Source: JBPBQZ01 sp050955105 (lineage in GTDB: Bacteria > Pseudomonadota > Gammaproteobacteria > Burkholderiales > Burkholderiaceae). From it: a stretch of 64,000 nucleotides of DNA. Each line of letters opens with the position of its first letter. Position 1 is the stretch's first letter. The translations under genes and the position numbers were made by a program. The stretch covers positions 1 through 64,000 of the forward strand of contig JBPBQZ010000003.1 in the NCBI GenBank assembly GCA_050955105.1. The letters run 5' to 3'. This document shows, piece by piece, positions 53,682 through 63,079 of the stretch. The notes beneath the pieces were generated by a model. It was given only the letters and a program-made list of their open reading frames with translations. It searched no databases and had not been told where the DNA came from.

Positions 53682-53756
53682 GATCTTGTTCGCAACGTAG
53701 TGGGGCGAGTCGATTCTACTGCAAGCACCGGCCTGCCACCGCCGGCTGCCGTCGAC

Positions 53757-54554
53757 CTACAAAGTGGGCAGTAACTCTGGCGCTGGCTGCTTGAGTTCGG
53801 CGCGAATCCGCGCATAGTCGGGAAAGATCGACGCGACGATCTGCCAGAAGCGCGGACTGTGGTTCATTTCTCGCAAATGGGCGAGTTCATGAACCACCAC
53901 GTAGTCGATCACCGTGGGTGAGAAATGGATCAGCCGCCAGTTCAGCCGGATGTTGCCGCGGCTCGAGCAGCTGCCCCAGCGAGTGGTCGCTGACGAGAGC
54001 GCCAAGGTCTTGCACTGCACGCCCAGCCGCGGCGCGTACAAGGCGATGCGTTGGCCGAAGCAGCGACGCGCATCGGCGCGCAGCCAGTCGAGTGTGCGCT
54101 TGCGCAGCCATGGACCAGGGTCGGCATCGCTGGCCGCGCCGTGCTGGCGTGGCGGCCCGAGCGTCAAGGTTCGGGCGAGCGCGTCGAAATGCGTCGCGCC
54201 TGGTTTGTTCCCGACCTTTAGCGTAATGGCTTGGCCCAGCCAAGGCAGGGTGGCGCCGTCACGCCAGGCGAATGGCGCCACGGCCGGCTGGGCGGCGCGC
54301 GCCTGCCATTCGCGCAGTTTGTCGACAATCCAGCGTCGCTTGCCGACGATCGCCGACTCGATCTCGGCAATGCCAAGCCAGCGTGGGGCCGTAATCGTCA
54401 GTCCGTCGCCATCGATGACGAAGCCGATGCTGCGTCGGCTGCTGCGCCGCAACTGATAGCGCAGCGTTTGCGCGCGACCGTCGGTTGCCAAGGGCAGTAC
54501 GATGGTGCGCGTGCCGGCGTTGTCGGCGGCTTGGAAGGGCATGCGACGGGGCAC
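53757..54554 (-). CDS. YgjP-like metal-dependent hydrolase (DUF45)
   Basis: A 265-residue DUF45 protein with the zinc-metallopeptidase-like motif VVHELAHLREMNHSPRFWQIV (HExxH as HELAH plus a downstream His) and the family segment SSATTRWGSCSSRGNIRLNWRLIHFSP. Related YgjP has been linked to hydrolase activity; the physiological role is not settled. The start is GTG at 54554 with a GGGAG site 7 bases upstream. plsC precedes it by 24 bases. Confidence 0.88.
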   Translation of the reverse strand: MPRRMPFQAADNAGTRTIVLPLATDGRAQTLRYQLRRSSRRSIGFVIDGDGLTITAPRWLGIAEIESAIVGKRRWIVDKLREWQARAAQPAVAPFAWRDGATLPWLGQAITLKVGNKPGATHFDALARTLTLGPPRQHGAASDADPGPWLRKRTLDWLRADARRCFGQRIALYAPRLGVQCKTLALSSATTRWGSCSSRGNIRLNWRLIHFSPTVIDYVVVHELAHLREMNHSPRFWQIVASIFPDYARIRAELKQPAPELLPTL

Positions 54555-54578
54555 GTGGAATCTCCCAGGCGTGGGCTG

Positions 54579-55319
54579 TCAGAGCGGTTTGGCAACGCCG
54601 TATGAGCGCGGATCGATGCGCAGCATCTCGTCTTCGATCCAGGTCTCGACGCGCCGTGCCACCTGCTCGGCGGTCAGGCCGGTGGTGTCGATCAGCGGAC
54701 CGATCGACACTGTGACGACCCCCGCATATTTCAGGAAGGAGTTGCGCGGCCAGACGTGCCCAGCGTTATGCGCGATCGGCACCACCGGTGCGCCGGCTTC
54801 GACGGCAAAGCGCGGCCCCCCCATCTTGTATTGCCGGCGCTGTCCAACCGGCACGCGCGTGCCCTCTGGAAACATGATGACCCAGGAGCCGTCCGCCAGG
54901 CGGTCACGCCCTTGACGCACCACCGAGGCAAAGGCGCGCGTGCCCTTGCGCCGATCGATATGTACCATCTTCAACAAGCCCAGCGCCCAGCCGAAGAATG
55001 GCACAAACAGCAACTCACGCTTGAATACGTAGCATAGCGGCCGCGGCAGCAAGGCTGGGAACGCCACGGTCTCCCACGCCGATTGGTGTTTGGCCAGCAC
55101 CACCGCACGTCCGTCCGGCAGGTTTTCCCAGCCTTCGATTCGATAGCGAATGCCGACCAGAATACGCAGCCCCGCCATGACCGCCTGGCACCAGCCGACC
55201 ACCAGCCAGTAGCGGCGATGCACGTTCAGGAACGGATAACAAATGAAGCAGACGATCGCGTAGGGCACGGTCAGCAAGCCCAGGAACAGCATGAACAACA
55301 GGGAACGAAACAAGCGCAT
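54579..55319 (-). CDS. plsC: 1-acyl-sn-glycerol-3-phosphate acyltransferase
   Basis: A 246-residue PlsC-type acyltransferase making phosphatidic acid at the inner membrane: an N-terminal hydrophobic helix (about 5-30), the acyltransferase box LAKHQSAWETVAFP (His with Glu in place of the usual Asp), FKRELLFVPFFGWAL, and the substrate-binding FPEGTRVPVGQ. It lies between the ygjP-like gene and gmhB on the same strand. Confidence 0.93.
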   Translation of the reverse strand: MRLFRSLLFMLFLGLLTVPYAIVCFICYPFLNVHRRYWLVVGWCQAVMAGLRILVGIRYRIEGWENLPDGRAVVLAKHQSAWETVAFPALLPRPLCYVFKRELLFVPFFGWALGLLKMVHIDRRKGTRAFASVVRQGRDRLADGSWVIMFPEGTRVPVGQRRQYKMGGPRFAVEAGAPVVPIAHNAGHVWPRNSFLKYAGVVTVSIGPLIDTTGLTAEQVARRVETWIEDEMLRIDPRSYGVAKPL

Positions 55320-55358
55320 AAGGGGAATCGCCGGAATGGGGCGGTGACAGACCGCGCT

Positions 55359-55925
55359 TCAGCTCGCCTTTTCAGTTTTAGCCAGAAAACCGCGGACGAA
55401 GTCGGCGAGATCGTCATGTACGTGCACGCCCTCGGGCAGCGGGCCTTGCGCCAAGGTGCGCATGCCCTTGCCGGAGCGCACCAGATGCGCGTCGAAGCCA
55501 GCGTTCAGCGCCGCCTCGATATCGCGCGCCGCGTCGCCGACCATCGGCGTGCCGGCACGGTCGATGTCGTAGCGCGCGACGATTTCCTCGAGCAGCCCGG
55601 TGCCCGGCTTGCGGCAGCCGCATTTCTCGGCCGCCGTATGCGGGCAGAAAAATACCGCGTCGATGCGTCCACCTACGTCAGCCGCCGCGCGATGCATCTT
55701 CGCGTGAATGGAGTTCAGCGTGTTCATGCCGAACAAGCCGCGGCCGATGCCTGACTGATTGGTGGCCACCACCACTCGATAGCCAGCCTGATTGAGCTTG
55801 GCGATGGCCTCCAGGCTGCCCGGCAGCGGATGCCACTCGTCCGGCGACTTGATGAACTCGTCGGAGTCGGCGTTGATCACGCCGTCACGGTCGAGTACCA
55901 CGAGCTTGCGGGGGGACGTGCTCAT
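55359..55925 (-). CDS. gmhB: D-glycero-beta-D-manno-heptose-1,7-bisphosphate 7-phosphatase
   Basis: A 188-residue HAD phosphatase for LPS heptose synthesis. The nucleophile and acid are Asp12 and Asp14 (VVLDRDGVIN). The zinc-binding loop is CPHTAAEKCGCRKP, the mark of GmhB. NQSGIGRG and MVGDAARDIEAA complete the HAD motifs. It follows glyS by 2 bases, so the two are co-transcribed. Confidence 0.96.
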   Translation of the reverse strand: MSTSPRKLVVLDRDGVINADSDEFIKSPDEWHPLPGSLEAIAKLNQAGYRVVVATNQSGIGRGLFGMNTLNSIHAKMHRAAADVGGRIDAVFFCPHTAAEKCGCRKPGTGLLEEIVARYDIDRAGTPMVGDAARDIEAALNAGFDAHLVRSGKGMRTLAQGPLPEGVHVHDDLADFVRGFLAKTEKAS

Positions 55926-55927
55926 GA

Positions 55928-58126
55928 TCAGGCCGCCAGCCGCGAGATATCGGCGACGGAATTCATCCTGCGCCGCAAGCTTTCGAGCAGCGCCAGCCGA
56001 TTGGCGCGCACCGCGGGGTCGTCGGCATTCACCATCACGTCGTCGAAGAACGCGTCGACCGCCTCGCGCAGCGACGCCAGTGACGAAAGCTCGGCGGTGT
56101 AGCGATGCGCGGCGGCGCCAGCGCCTGGCGTGGCGTCGATAGCCGCCGATTCATCTTCGCTCGCGGTTGCCAGCAAGCGCGCATGCAGCGCACGCTCTGC
56201 CGGTTCCGAAAACAGCGATACATCGACTGCCGGAGCGGACGCCGCTGCGTCGGCTGTGCGATCGCCGCCCTCGACCTTGTCTGCGGCGGCAGGCGCGGCG
56301 GATTTGCGCAGGATGTTCGAGATGCGTTTATTGGCAGCCGCCAACGCCGGCGCCTCCGGTAAGGCCTGGAAGGCGCGCACCGCGTCCAGCCGCGCCAGCA
56401 CGTCGGTCAGTTGCGAAACGGGCTGCGCCAGTACAGCCTCGATTACCGAACCTTCGTAGTTGCGTTCGCGCAGCAAGCCTTTCAGGCGCTCGATGAGGAA
56501 GGCATAGATGTCTGCGGTGGATTCGACCAGCGACGGTACCGCGCCGAATGCGCGATATGCGATGCCGAGCAATGCCGACAGATCGAGCGGCAAGGCCTTG
56601 TCGAGCAGAATTCGAAGCACGCCGAGCGCTTGTCGACGCAGTGCGAAAGGATCTTTCTCGCCGGTCGGCGCAAGCCCGATGCCCCAGATGCCCGTCAGCG
56701 TTTCCAGTTTGTCGGCCAGCGCCACCACCGTGCCGATGTTCGAGGTGGGCAGGGCGTCGCCGGAGTAACGGGGCAGGTAATGTTCGGAGCAGGCACGCGC
56801 CACTTCGTCTGCTTCGCCGTCATGGTGCGCGTAGTAGGTGCCCATGGTCCCTTGCAGCTCGGGGAATTCGCCCACCATGTCGGTCAGCAAATCGGCCTTT
56901 GCAAGCCGCGCCGCGCGTTCGATCAGTGCCAGGCGTTCGGCGTTTTCGCCCAGCGCTTCGCCAATCGCGCGGGCGATCGTCGTGATGCGTTCGGTGCGCG
57001 CCAACTGCGACCCGAGTTTGTTGTGATAGACCACATTCGCCAGCAAAGGCACGCGCTCGGCCAGTGGCCGCTTGCGGTCTTGTTGGTAGAAGAACTGCGC
57101 ATCGGCCAGGCGCGGCCGCACGACGCGTTCGTTACCTTCGATGATTTGCTCAGGCGTCGCGGTCTTCAGATTGGAGACTACGAGGAAACGTGAGCGCAGG
57201 CGCCCCGCGGCGTCGGTCAGCGCGAAATACTTTTGATTGGTCTGCATCGTCAGGATCAGGCACTCCTGCGGCACCTCGAGGAAGCTTTCGTCGAACCGGC
57301 ATGCGTAGATGACCGGCCATTCGACCAGCGCGTTGACTTCGTCGATCAACGCCTCGGGCATCACGACCAGGTCGTCACCGGCGGCCTGCCGCAGTTGTTC
57401 GACGATCGTCTTGCGGCGTGCCGCCAGGTCGGCGACGACGCTGCCGCGCGTTTCGAGCAACGACGCGTAGGCTTCGGCGCGATCGATTTCGATGCTGCCC
57501 GCGGACAGGAAGCGATGGCCGCGGGTAATCCGGCCCGCCGCCAGGCCGAGCGCCGACACCGGCACGATGGCGTCACCGAACAGTGCGACCAGGCCATGCG
57601 CCGGTCGCACGAAGCGCACCGTTGCGCCATCGGGACGCTGATAGCTCATCACCTTCGGGATCGGTAACTTCTCGAGGGTTTCCGTCAGTGCCTGCTGCAG
57701 GCCGTCGGCAAGCGTTGCGCCGGCTGCGGTATAGCTGATGAAAAAGGCTTCGTTCTTGCCGTCGGCGGCGCGTTCGAGATCGGCGACCGGAAAGTCCGCG
57801 AAGCCGGCCGCGGCCAGCTTCTTGAGCAAGGGCGCGCTGGGCGCGCCTGATTTATCCAGCCCGACCGAAACCGGCAGCAGCTTCTCGCGAATCTGCCGCG
57901 TCGGCGCCACGCTGCGCACGCCGTCGAGTAAAACGGCAAGTCGCCGCGGCGTGCCGAAGGCGCGCAGATTGGTGCCGGCCTGCGGTGCATCGCTCAGCAG
58001 CCCGCGCGCATGCAGGCGGTTGGCGAGGCCTTCGGCGAAGGCTTCGGTCAGTCGCGCAAGCGCCTTGGGCGGCAGTTCCTCGGTCAGTAATTCCACCAGC
58101 AAGGTGGCAGTGGATGCTTCGCTCAT
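55928..58126 (-). CDS. glyS: Glycine--tRNA ligase beta subunit
   Basis: A 732-residue GlyRS beta chain: LLVELLTEELPPKALARL, RTIVEQLRQAAGDDLVV-type middle segments, FQLPKE-like region and the anticodon-binding C terminus (AFFDDVMVNADDPAVRANRLALLESLRR). It is about 40 residues longer than E. coli GlyS (689). The excess is mostly two Ala/Asp-rich inserts near residues 615-635 and 665-680. The ATG at 58126 overlaps the glyQ stop (ATGA). Confidence 0.96.
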   Translation of the reverse strand: MSEASTATLLVELLTEELPPKALARLTEAFAEGLANRLHARGLLSDAPQAGTNLRAFGTPRRLAVLLDGVRSVAPTRQIREKLLPVSVGLDKSGAPSAPLLKKLAAAGFADFPVADLERAADGKNEAFFISYTAAGATLADGLQQALTETLEKLPIPKVMSYQRPDGATVRFVRPAHGLVALFGDAIVPVSALGLAAGRITRGHRFLSAGSIEIDRAEAYASLLETRGSVVADLAARRKTIVEQLRQAAGDDLVVMPEALIDEVNALVEWPVIYACRFDESFLEVPQECLILTMQTNQKYFALTDAAGRLRSRFLVVSNLKTATPEQIIEGNERVVRPRLADAQFFYQQDRKRPLAERVPLLANVVYHNKLGSQLARTERITTIARAIGEALGENAERLALIERAARLAKADLLTDMVGEFPELQGTMGTYYAHHDGEADEVARACSEHYLPRYSGDALPTSNIGTVVALADKLETLTGIWGIGLAPTGEKDPFALRRQALGVLRILLDKALPLDLSALLGIAYRAFGAVPSLVESTADIYAFLIERLKGLLRERNYEGSVIEAVLAQPVSQLTDVLARLDAVRAFQALPEAPALAAANKRISNILRKSAAPAAADKVEGGDRTADAAASAPAVDVSLFSEPAERALHARLLATASEDESAAIDATPGAGAAAHRYTAELSSLASLREAVDAFFDDVMVNADDPAVRANRLALLESLRRRMNSVADISRLAA

Positions 58127-59043
58127 CGGATTGACTTCCTGTCCTCGGGGTGACGCGCCAGCGGAAAGCCCAGCTTTTCCCGTGATTGGAAATAGGCTTC
58201 GGCGACCAGTCGCGACAGCGCGCGGATACGGCCCATGTAGGCGGCGCGCTCGGTAACCGAGATGGCGCCGCGCGCATCGAGAAGATTGAATGTGTGCGCG
58301 GCCTTGAGAATCATTTCGTAGGCCGGCAGTGCAAGTTGGCATTCGATCAGCCGCTTAGCCTCACTTTCATAGCGATTGAAGAAATCGAACAGCATTTCCT
58401 GGTTCGACTGCTCGAAGTTATAGGTGGATTGTTCGACTTCGTTCTGGTGGAACACGTCGCGGTAGTAGAGCGCGCGCTTTTGTCCCTGTTCTTCCCATTC
58501 GGTCCAGACCAGGTCGTAGATGCTTTCGGCTTTCTGCAGATACATTGCCAGCCGCTCGATGCCGTAGGTGATTTCGCCCAGCACCGGATTGCAGTCGAGA
58601 CCGCCGACCTGCTGGAAATAGGTGAACTGCGTGACTTCCATGCCGTTCAGCCAGACTTCCCACCCCATGCCCCAGGCGCCCAGCGTGGGATTTTCCCAAT
58701 CGTCTTCGACGAAGCGCACATCGTTCTGCTGCAAGTCGAGGCCGAGGGCTTCGAGCGAACCGAGATAGAGGTCGAGAATGTTTTCCGGCGCCGGCTTCAA
58801 CACCACTTGATACTGGTAATAGTGCTGCAGCCGGTTTGGATTGTCGCCGTAGCGGCCGTCTTTCGGGCGGCGCGACGGTTGTACGTAGGCAGCCCGCCAG
58901 GGCTCGGGGCCAATGGCGCGCAGGAAAGTGGCGGTGTGCGAAGTGCCCGCGCCCACTTCCATGTCGTAGGGTTGCAGCAGCGCGCAGCCCTGGGCGTCCC
59001 AGTAAGACTGCAGCGTGAGAATGATTTGCTGGAAACTTGGCAT
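58123..59043 (-). CDS. glyQ: Glycine--tRNA ligase alpha subunit
   Basis: A 306-residue class II catalytic subunit: MPSFQQIILTLQSYWDAQGCALLQPYDMEVGAGTSHTATFLRAIGPEPWRAAYVQPSRRPKDGRYG, and motif-like FVEDDWENPTLGAWGMGWEVWLNGMEVTQFTYFQQVGG. It charges tRNA-Gly with GlyS. The start at 59043 has AGGC upstream; TAAAAT about 35 bases upstream is a possible -10 box. Confidence 0.97.
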   Translation of the reverse strand: MPSFQQIILTLQSYWDAQGCALLQPYDMEVGAGTSHTATFLRAIGPEPWRAAYVQPSRRPKDGRYGDNPNRLQHYYQYQVVLKPAPENILDLYLGSLEALGLDLQQNDVRFVEDDWENPTLGAWGMGWEVWLNGMEVTQFTYFQQVGGLDCNPVLGEITYGIERLAMYLQKAESIYDLVWTEWEEQGQKRALYYRDVFHQNEVEQSTYNFEQSNQEMLFDFFNRYESEAKRLIECQLALPAYEMILKAAHTFNLLDARGAISVTERAAYMGRIRALSRLVAEAYFQSREKLGFPLARHPEDRKSIR

Positions 59044-59146
59044 GATGCCTGCAAGGCCGGGACTGGAAACGCGCAATTTTAGCCGTTGCCGCGAGGTTTT
59101 GCGACTTCGGCCGTTTGGCCAGGCGGCCGCGGATGGTGGCCGGACG

Positions 59147-60838
59147 TTACGTGCGACGGCGCGCTTTGGCGAGCGGCACGGCGGCCCACAGCAAGCCGAG
59201 GCAGGACACCAGCAACACCGACAGATTGCCCAGCCGTACGTAGGGGGTAAGGCCCGAGGTACCCGATACGCGAGCCGTGAGTGCCCCCACGGCAAACGCT
59301 GGCAGGCGCTCCCGCACGTGACCTTGCGCATCGATCACGGCGGTGGCACCGGTGTTGGTGGCCCGCAGCACCGGCCGTTCGGTTTCCAGCGCGCGCATGC
59401 GCGCGATCTGCAAATGTTGGTCGAGCGCGACGGTGTTGCCGAACCAGGCCAGGTTGGTCGAATTGACCAGCACGTCGGCGGTTTGCCGCTGGCCGCGCAA
59501 GGTGCGCGCGATCTCTTCGCCGAAAATATCCTCATAACAGATGTCGACCGCGAAACGGACACCGTGCGCTTCGAACGGCGGCTGCACCGGTGCACCGCGC
59601 GAAAAATCGCCCAGCGGAATGTTCATCAGGTCGACAAACCAGCGGAAGCCCCACGGCACAAATTCGCCGAAGGGCACCAGATGGTGCTTGTCATAGCGAA
59701 ACACGCCAGCTTGCCCCGCCGTCACGCCGAGTGTGGTGTTGGTGAAATCGGTCGGGCCGGCCGGCGTGAGTCGCGCGCCGATGGTGCCGAGCAGCACCGA
59801 CGAGCCGGTCGTGTCGGCGAAGTGGCGCACGCTCTCGGCGAAACTGGCCGGAATGGTCTGCATCAGCACGGGGATGGCGGTTTCCGGCGTGACGATCAGG
59901 TCGGCGGGCGTGGCGGTGATCAATGCCTGATACAGCGCTAAAGCGTGATCGATGCCGGCCTGGCCGAATTTCATATCTTGCTGGACGCTGCCCTGCAGCA
60001 ATCGCACGGATACCGAGGTGCGTGACGGCACGGTCCAGGCGATGCGACTGGCCAGCAGGCCGCCGGCGATCAGCAGAAAGCCGACCAGCAGTCGGGGCGC
60101 GAAGTGAAACAGCGCGTTGGTCGCAGCCTGATGACGGTCGGCGGTGCGGACGCCGCCGTCGGGCATGGCCGCTGCACCCGGTGCCGCGACCGGCGCGGAA
60201 GCAGCAATGGCGGGTACGACAGTCTCGAGCGGCTCGTCATTTCGCGAGGGCCAGCCGGCGACGACTTGCGCCAACAGCGCCGCCAGTAACGCGAGCACCC
60301 AGCCAATGCCGTATACGCCGACCAGCGACGCGTAGCCACCCAGCGGACCATCGGTTTGCGCATAGCCGCTGGCAAGCCAGGGAAAGCCGGTGAAGACCGT
60401 GCCGCGCAGCCATTCGCCAAGCGCCCAGGCGCTGGCCATTGCCACCGCGCTTGGCCAGTTGCGCCGGCCGCGCGACAGCAGGCGCCACAGCAACGCCGCC
60501 AGTCCGGCATAGAAGCCCAGGTAGATCGAGAACAGCAGCACCGCGCCGGCCGCCAGCGGCGGTGCCATGCCACCGTAGAAATGCATGCTGATATAGAGCC
60601 ACCAGATGCCGCTGAGAAAACCGCCGCAGCCGAATGCCAAGCCCGCGGCGAAAGCGCCTGCCGCCGAACGGGCGCGAAACAACAGTAGGAAGTAGGCGAT
60701 GAAGACGCCAATTTCGAGCCAGCCGCCGTGCGGTACCGGCGCAAAAGACAGCGTGTTCAGCGCACCGAAGCTGGCAGCCAGCAACAGGGGCAGGGCGCGC
60801 TGCGCGGCGCGCGTGGGAATCGTCGATACGGCGGGCAT
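59147..60838 (-). CDS. lnt: Apolipoprotein N-acyltransferase
   Basis: A 563-residue inner-membrane enzyme that adds the third acyl chain to lipoproteins. The N-terminal part has six or more helices; the periplasmic nitrilase-like domain has the Glu-Lys-Cys triad: Glu in VTPETAIPVL (about 317), Lys in FRYDKHHLVPFGE (about 382) and Cys in VDICYEDIFGEE (about 433). A Pro/Ala-rich insertion sits between the membrane part and the catalytic domain (about 205-250). corC lies directly upstream, a conserved pair. Confidence 0.96.
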   Translation of the reverse strand: MPAVSTIPTRAAQRALPLLLAASFGALNTLSFAPVPHGGWLEIGVFIAYFLLLFRARSAAGAFAAGLAFGCGGFLSGIWWLYISMHFYGGMAPPLAAGAVLLFSIYLGFYAGLAALLWRLLSRGRRNWPSAVAMASAWALGEWLRGTVFTGFPWLASGYAQTDGPLGGYASLVGVYGIGWVLALLAALLAQVVAGWPSRNDEPLETVVPAIAASAPVAAPGAAAMPDGGVRTADRHQAATNALFHFAPRLLVGFLLIAGGLLASRIAWTVPSRTSVSVRLLQGSVQQDMKFGQAGIDHALALYQALITATPADLIVTPETAIPVLMQTIPASFAESVRHFADTTGSSVLLGTIGARLTPAGPTDFTNTTLGVTAGQAGVFRYDKHHLVPFGEFVPWGFRWFVDLMNIPLGDFSRGAPVQPPFEAHGVRFAVDICYEDIFGEEIARTLRGQRQTADVLVNSTNLAWFGNTVALDQHLQIARMRALETERPVLRATNTGATAVIDAQGHVRERLPAFAVGALTARVSGTSGLTPYVRLGNLSVLLVSCLGLLWAAVPLAKARRRT

Positions 60839-60856
60839 GCGGGAAGGTGTCAGGGC

Positions 60857-61723
60857 TTAAGCGAGAGAAGGTGCGGCAGGCGCTGGCGGAGGATTGACCA
60901 GCAGCATATGCAACTGCCGCGCATCGCCGCGCAGCACCTCGAAGTCGAAGCCGTCGATCTGCACCTTCTCGCCGCGATGTGGCACGCGGCCGAAGCGCGT
61001 CGTGACCAGTCCGCCGATCGTATCGAACTCGTCGTCGCTGAATTGAGTGCCGAAGATTTCGTTGAACTGCTCGATCTCCGTCAACGCCCGCACGCGAAAA
61101 CGACCGTCGGGCGTGGCGATGATGTTGTCCTTTTCTTCGTCGAAATCGAATTCGTCTTCAATGTCGCCGACGATCTGCTCGAGCACGTCTTCGATCGTGA
61201 TCAGCCCCGCCACGCCACCGTATTCGTCGACCACGATGGCCAGGTGATTGCGGTTGACGCGGAAGTCGTGCAGCAGCACGTTCAGGCGTTTCGATTCGGG
61301 AATGAAGACCGCCGGGCGCAGCATGCCGCGCACGTCGAAGTCTTCCTCGGCGTAATAGCGCAGCAGGTCTTTGGCAAGCAGCACGCCGATGATGTTGTCA
61401 CGGCTGCTTTCGAACACCGGATAACGCGAATGCGCTTTTTCGAGCAGGAATGGAATGAAGGCGTCGGGACGCTCGGCGATGTTGATGGCGTCCATCTGCG
61501 CGCGCGGCACCATGATGTCGCGCGCCCGCAGTTCGGAGATCTGGAATACGCCCTCGATCATCGACAGTGAATCGGCGTCGATCAGATTGCGCGCGTGTGC
61601 GTCCTGCAGGACTTCGAGCAGTTCGCTTCGCGATTCGGGTTCGGGAGAGATGAAATCGGTCAGCCGCTCCAGCAGCGACCGTGGCCGTTCTGTGTTGCGT
61701 CGACCAGGGTGAGGATCGTTCAT
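60857..61723 (-). CDS. corC: CorC/HlyC family CBS-domain protein
   Basis: A 288-residue cytoplasmic protein with a CBS pair (about 70-190: ARDIMVPRAQMDAINI, SRYPVFESSRDNIIGVLLAKDLL, LAIVVDEYGGVAGLITIEDVLEQIVGDIEDEFD) and a C-terminal CorC_HlyC transporter-associated domain (FDTIGGLVTTRFGRVPHRGE). It is linked to magnesium/cobalt efflux. I chose the ATG at 61723 (MNDPHPGRR); a GTG six codons upstream is possible. lnt follows by 18 bases. Confidence 0.95.
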   Translation of the reverse strand: MNDPHPGRRNTERPRSLLERLTDFISPEPESRSELLEVLQDAHARNLIDADSLSMIEGVFQISELRARDIMVPRAQMDAINIAERPDAFIPFLLEKAHSRYPVFESSRDNIIGVLLAKDLLRYYAEEDFDVRGMLRPAVFIPESKRLNVLLHDFRVNRNHLAIVVDEYGGVAGLITIEDVLEQIVGDIEDEFDFDEEKDNIIATPDGRFRVRALTEIEQFNEIFGTQFSDDEFDTIGGLVTTRFGRVPHRGEKVQIDGFDFEVLRGDARQLHMLLVNPPPAPAAPSLA

Positions 61724-61808
61724 TTGTGAGCGTCGCGGCACACGCGGCGGCGCGCTTGCTAAGCGTTCGGAATCGACGGAACGCTAAGGATACACCAAGA
61801 AATATGAC

Positions 61809-62540
61809 TTATTTGCAACGTCCGGCCAACAGTTCGAGACCGCGGTCGCGAATGCCCGCGGCGCGCAGTGCCTCGACCGTGCGCACGATATAGTCGAGCG
61901 TGCTGCCATAGCGTCCGCAGGCGCTGCTGGCTGCTTGCACCACTTCGGGCGCAAGCCGACCGGCATAAGCGGCCGCGTCGCGGCGCATGACGAAAGCCAG
62001 CGCGCTGACGCGTCGGCCGTCCGCCAGATAACAAGGCAGCCAGGCGGGTCGATACGAGCCCATCGCCATCTCGCGCCGCCACAGCGCGTCGAGTGAGGCG
62101 CGTCGATCGTCGGCGGCGACTCGCAGTGCCATGCCGTGGCAAGAACCGCCCCGGTCGAGCCCCAGTACCAAGCCTGGCCGTTCGACAGTGCCGCGATTCA
62201 CGCGTGACCACAAATATAGCCCGCGGTGGTAGCCGCGTACCGAGGCACGGCACGATTCCGCCAGCGGCAGACCCGGGTTCCAGATCAACGAACCATAACC
62301 GAAGACCCAGAAATCGTCGGTGTCGGCGCGCTCGGCCAAGGTTGCGTCGAGCGAGGCGGCAAGTTCGGCGGCGCTCAGCAGCGCCGAGGCACCCAGCAGC
62401 GGCGGATAAGGACAGACTCTTGCGTCAGACGTGCGGAGCAATGCTGGCGCCAGGCAGTCGAGCGCTCGCGCTTCGCGACTGCGGTCTACATCTCGGCCGT
62501 CATTGCGGTCGGGATTGTCGTCGTCTTCGTAATCGCTCAT
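61809..62540 (-). CDS. ChaC-like gamma-glutamylcyclotransferase
   Basis: A 243-residue ChaC-type protein: FWVFGYGSLIWNPGLPLAES is the substrate-binding signature, then RGYHRGLYLWSRVNRGTVERPGLVLGLD and CHGMALRV. ChaC enzymes degrade glutathione to 5-oxoproline and Cys-Gly. An acidic N-terminal stretch (MSDYEDDDNPDRN) and about 80 residues precede the domain. The ATG at 62540 overlaps the ybeY stop by 4 bases, placing it in the phoH-ybeY operon. Confidence 0.9.
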   Translation of the reverse strand: MSDYEDDDNPDRNDGRDVDRSREARALDCLAPALLRTSDARVCPYPPLLGASALLSAAELAASLDATLAERADTDDFWVFGYGSLIWNPGLPLAESCRASVRGYHRGLYLWSRVNRGTVERPGLVLGLDRGGSCHGMALRVAADDRRASLDALWRREMAMGSYRPAWLPCYLADGRRVSALAFVMRRDAAAYAGRLAPEVVQAASSACGRYGSTLDYIVRTVEALRAAGIRDRGLELLAGRCK

Positions 62541-63079
62541 GGACCGGGTTCCCCATACGGATCGGCGAAACCGAGCGCGCCTAGCGCGTCGCGCTCGATG
62601 CCTTCCATCTCTTGCGCTTCGGTTTCGTCCTCGTGATCGTAACCTTGTGCGTGCAGCACGCCGTGCACGATCAGATGCGCGTAATGGGCTTCGAGCGGTT
62701 TGCCTTGTTCCGTCGCTTCTTTCTCGACCACCGGACAGCACAGCACGATGTCGCCGCTGACCGGATCGGTGTCGCTTTCGGCGTATGCGAAAGTCAGTAC
62801 GTTAGTGGCGTAGTCGCGGCCGCGATAGGCGCGATTCAAGGCGCGGCCTTCGTCCGCATCGACGAAACGGAATGTGAGCTCGGCGTCGGCAAACAGCACC
62901 GCGCGCACCCAGGCAGAAATTTTGGTACGCGGCGGCAGCGTTTTGCGCAGCGCGTCGTCGTCGATCGCGCATTGCACCGACAGTTGCAGCTTCGGCCTCT
63001 TCGCGGCGCGCGGTAGCGCCGCGGCGCCGGCGGCGTGGCTTGGTGCGGGAGAGGCCTCAGCCTTTGGCCGTGTTGCCAT
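62537..63079 (-). CDS. ybeY: Endoribonuclease YbeY
   Basis: A 180-residue metal-dependent RNase for 16S rRNA maturation and quality control. The zinc motif is HGVLHAQGYDHE (H-x3-H-x5-H), and YATNVLTFAYAE is the family core. The ATG at 63079 lies inside phoH (23-base overlap); farther upstream only a TTG exists. The first 28 residues are an Ala/Pro-rich extension. phoH-ybeY-corC-lnt is a conserved order. Confidence 0.94.
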   Translation of the reverse strand: MATRPKAEASPAPSHAAGAAALPRAAKRPKLQLSVQCAIDDDALRKTLPPRTKISAWVRAVLFADAELTFRFVDADEGRALNRAYRGRDYATNVLTFAYAESDTDPVSGDIVLCCPVVEKEATEQGKPLEAHYAHLIVHGVLHAQGYDHEDETEAQEMEGIERDALGALGFADPYGEPGP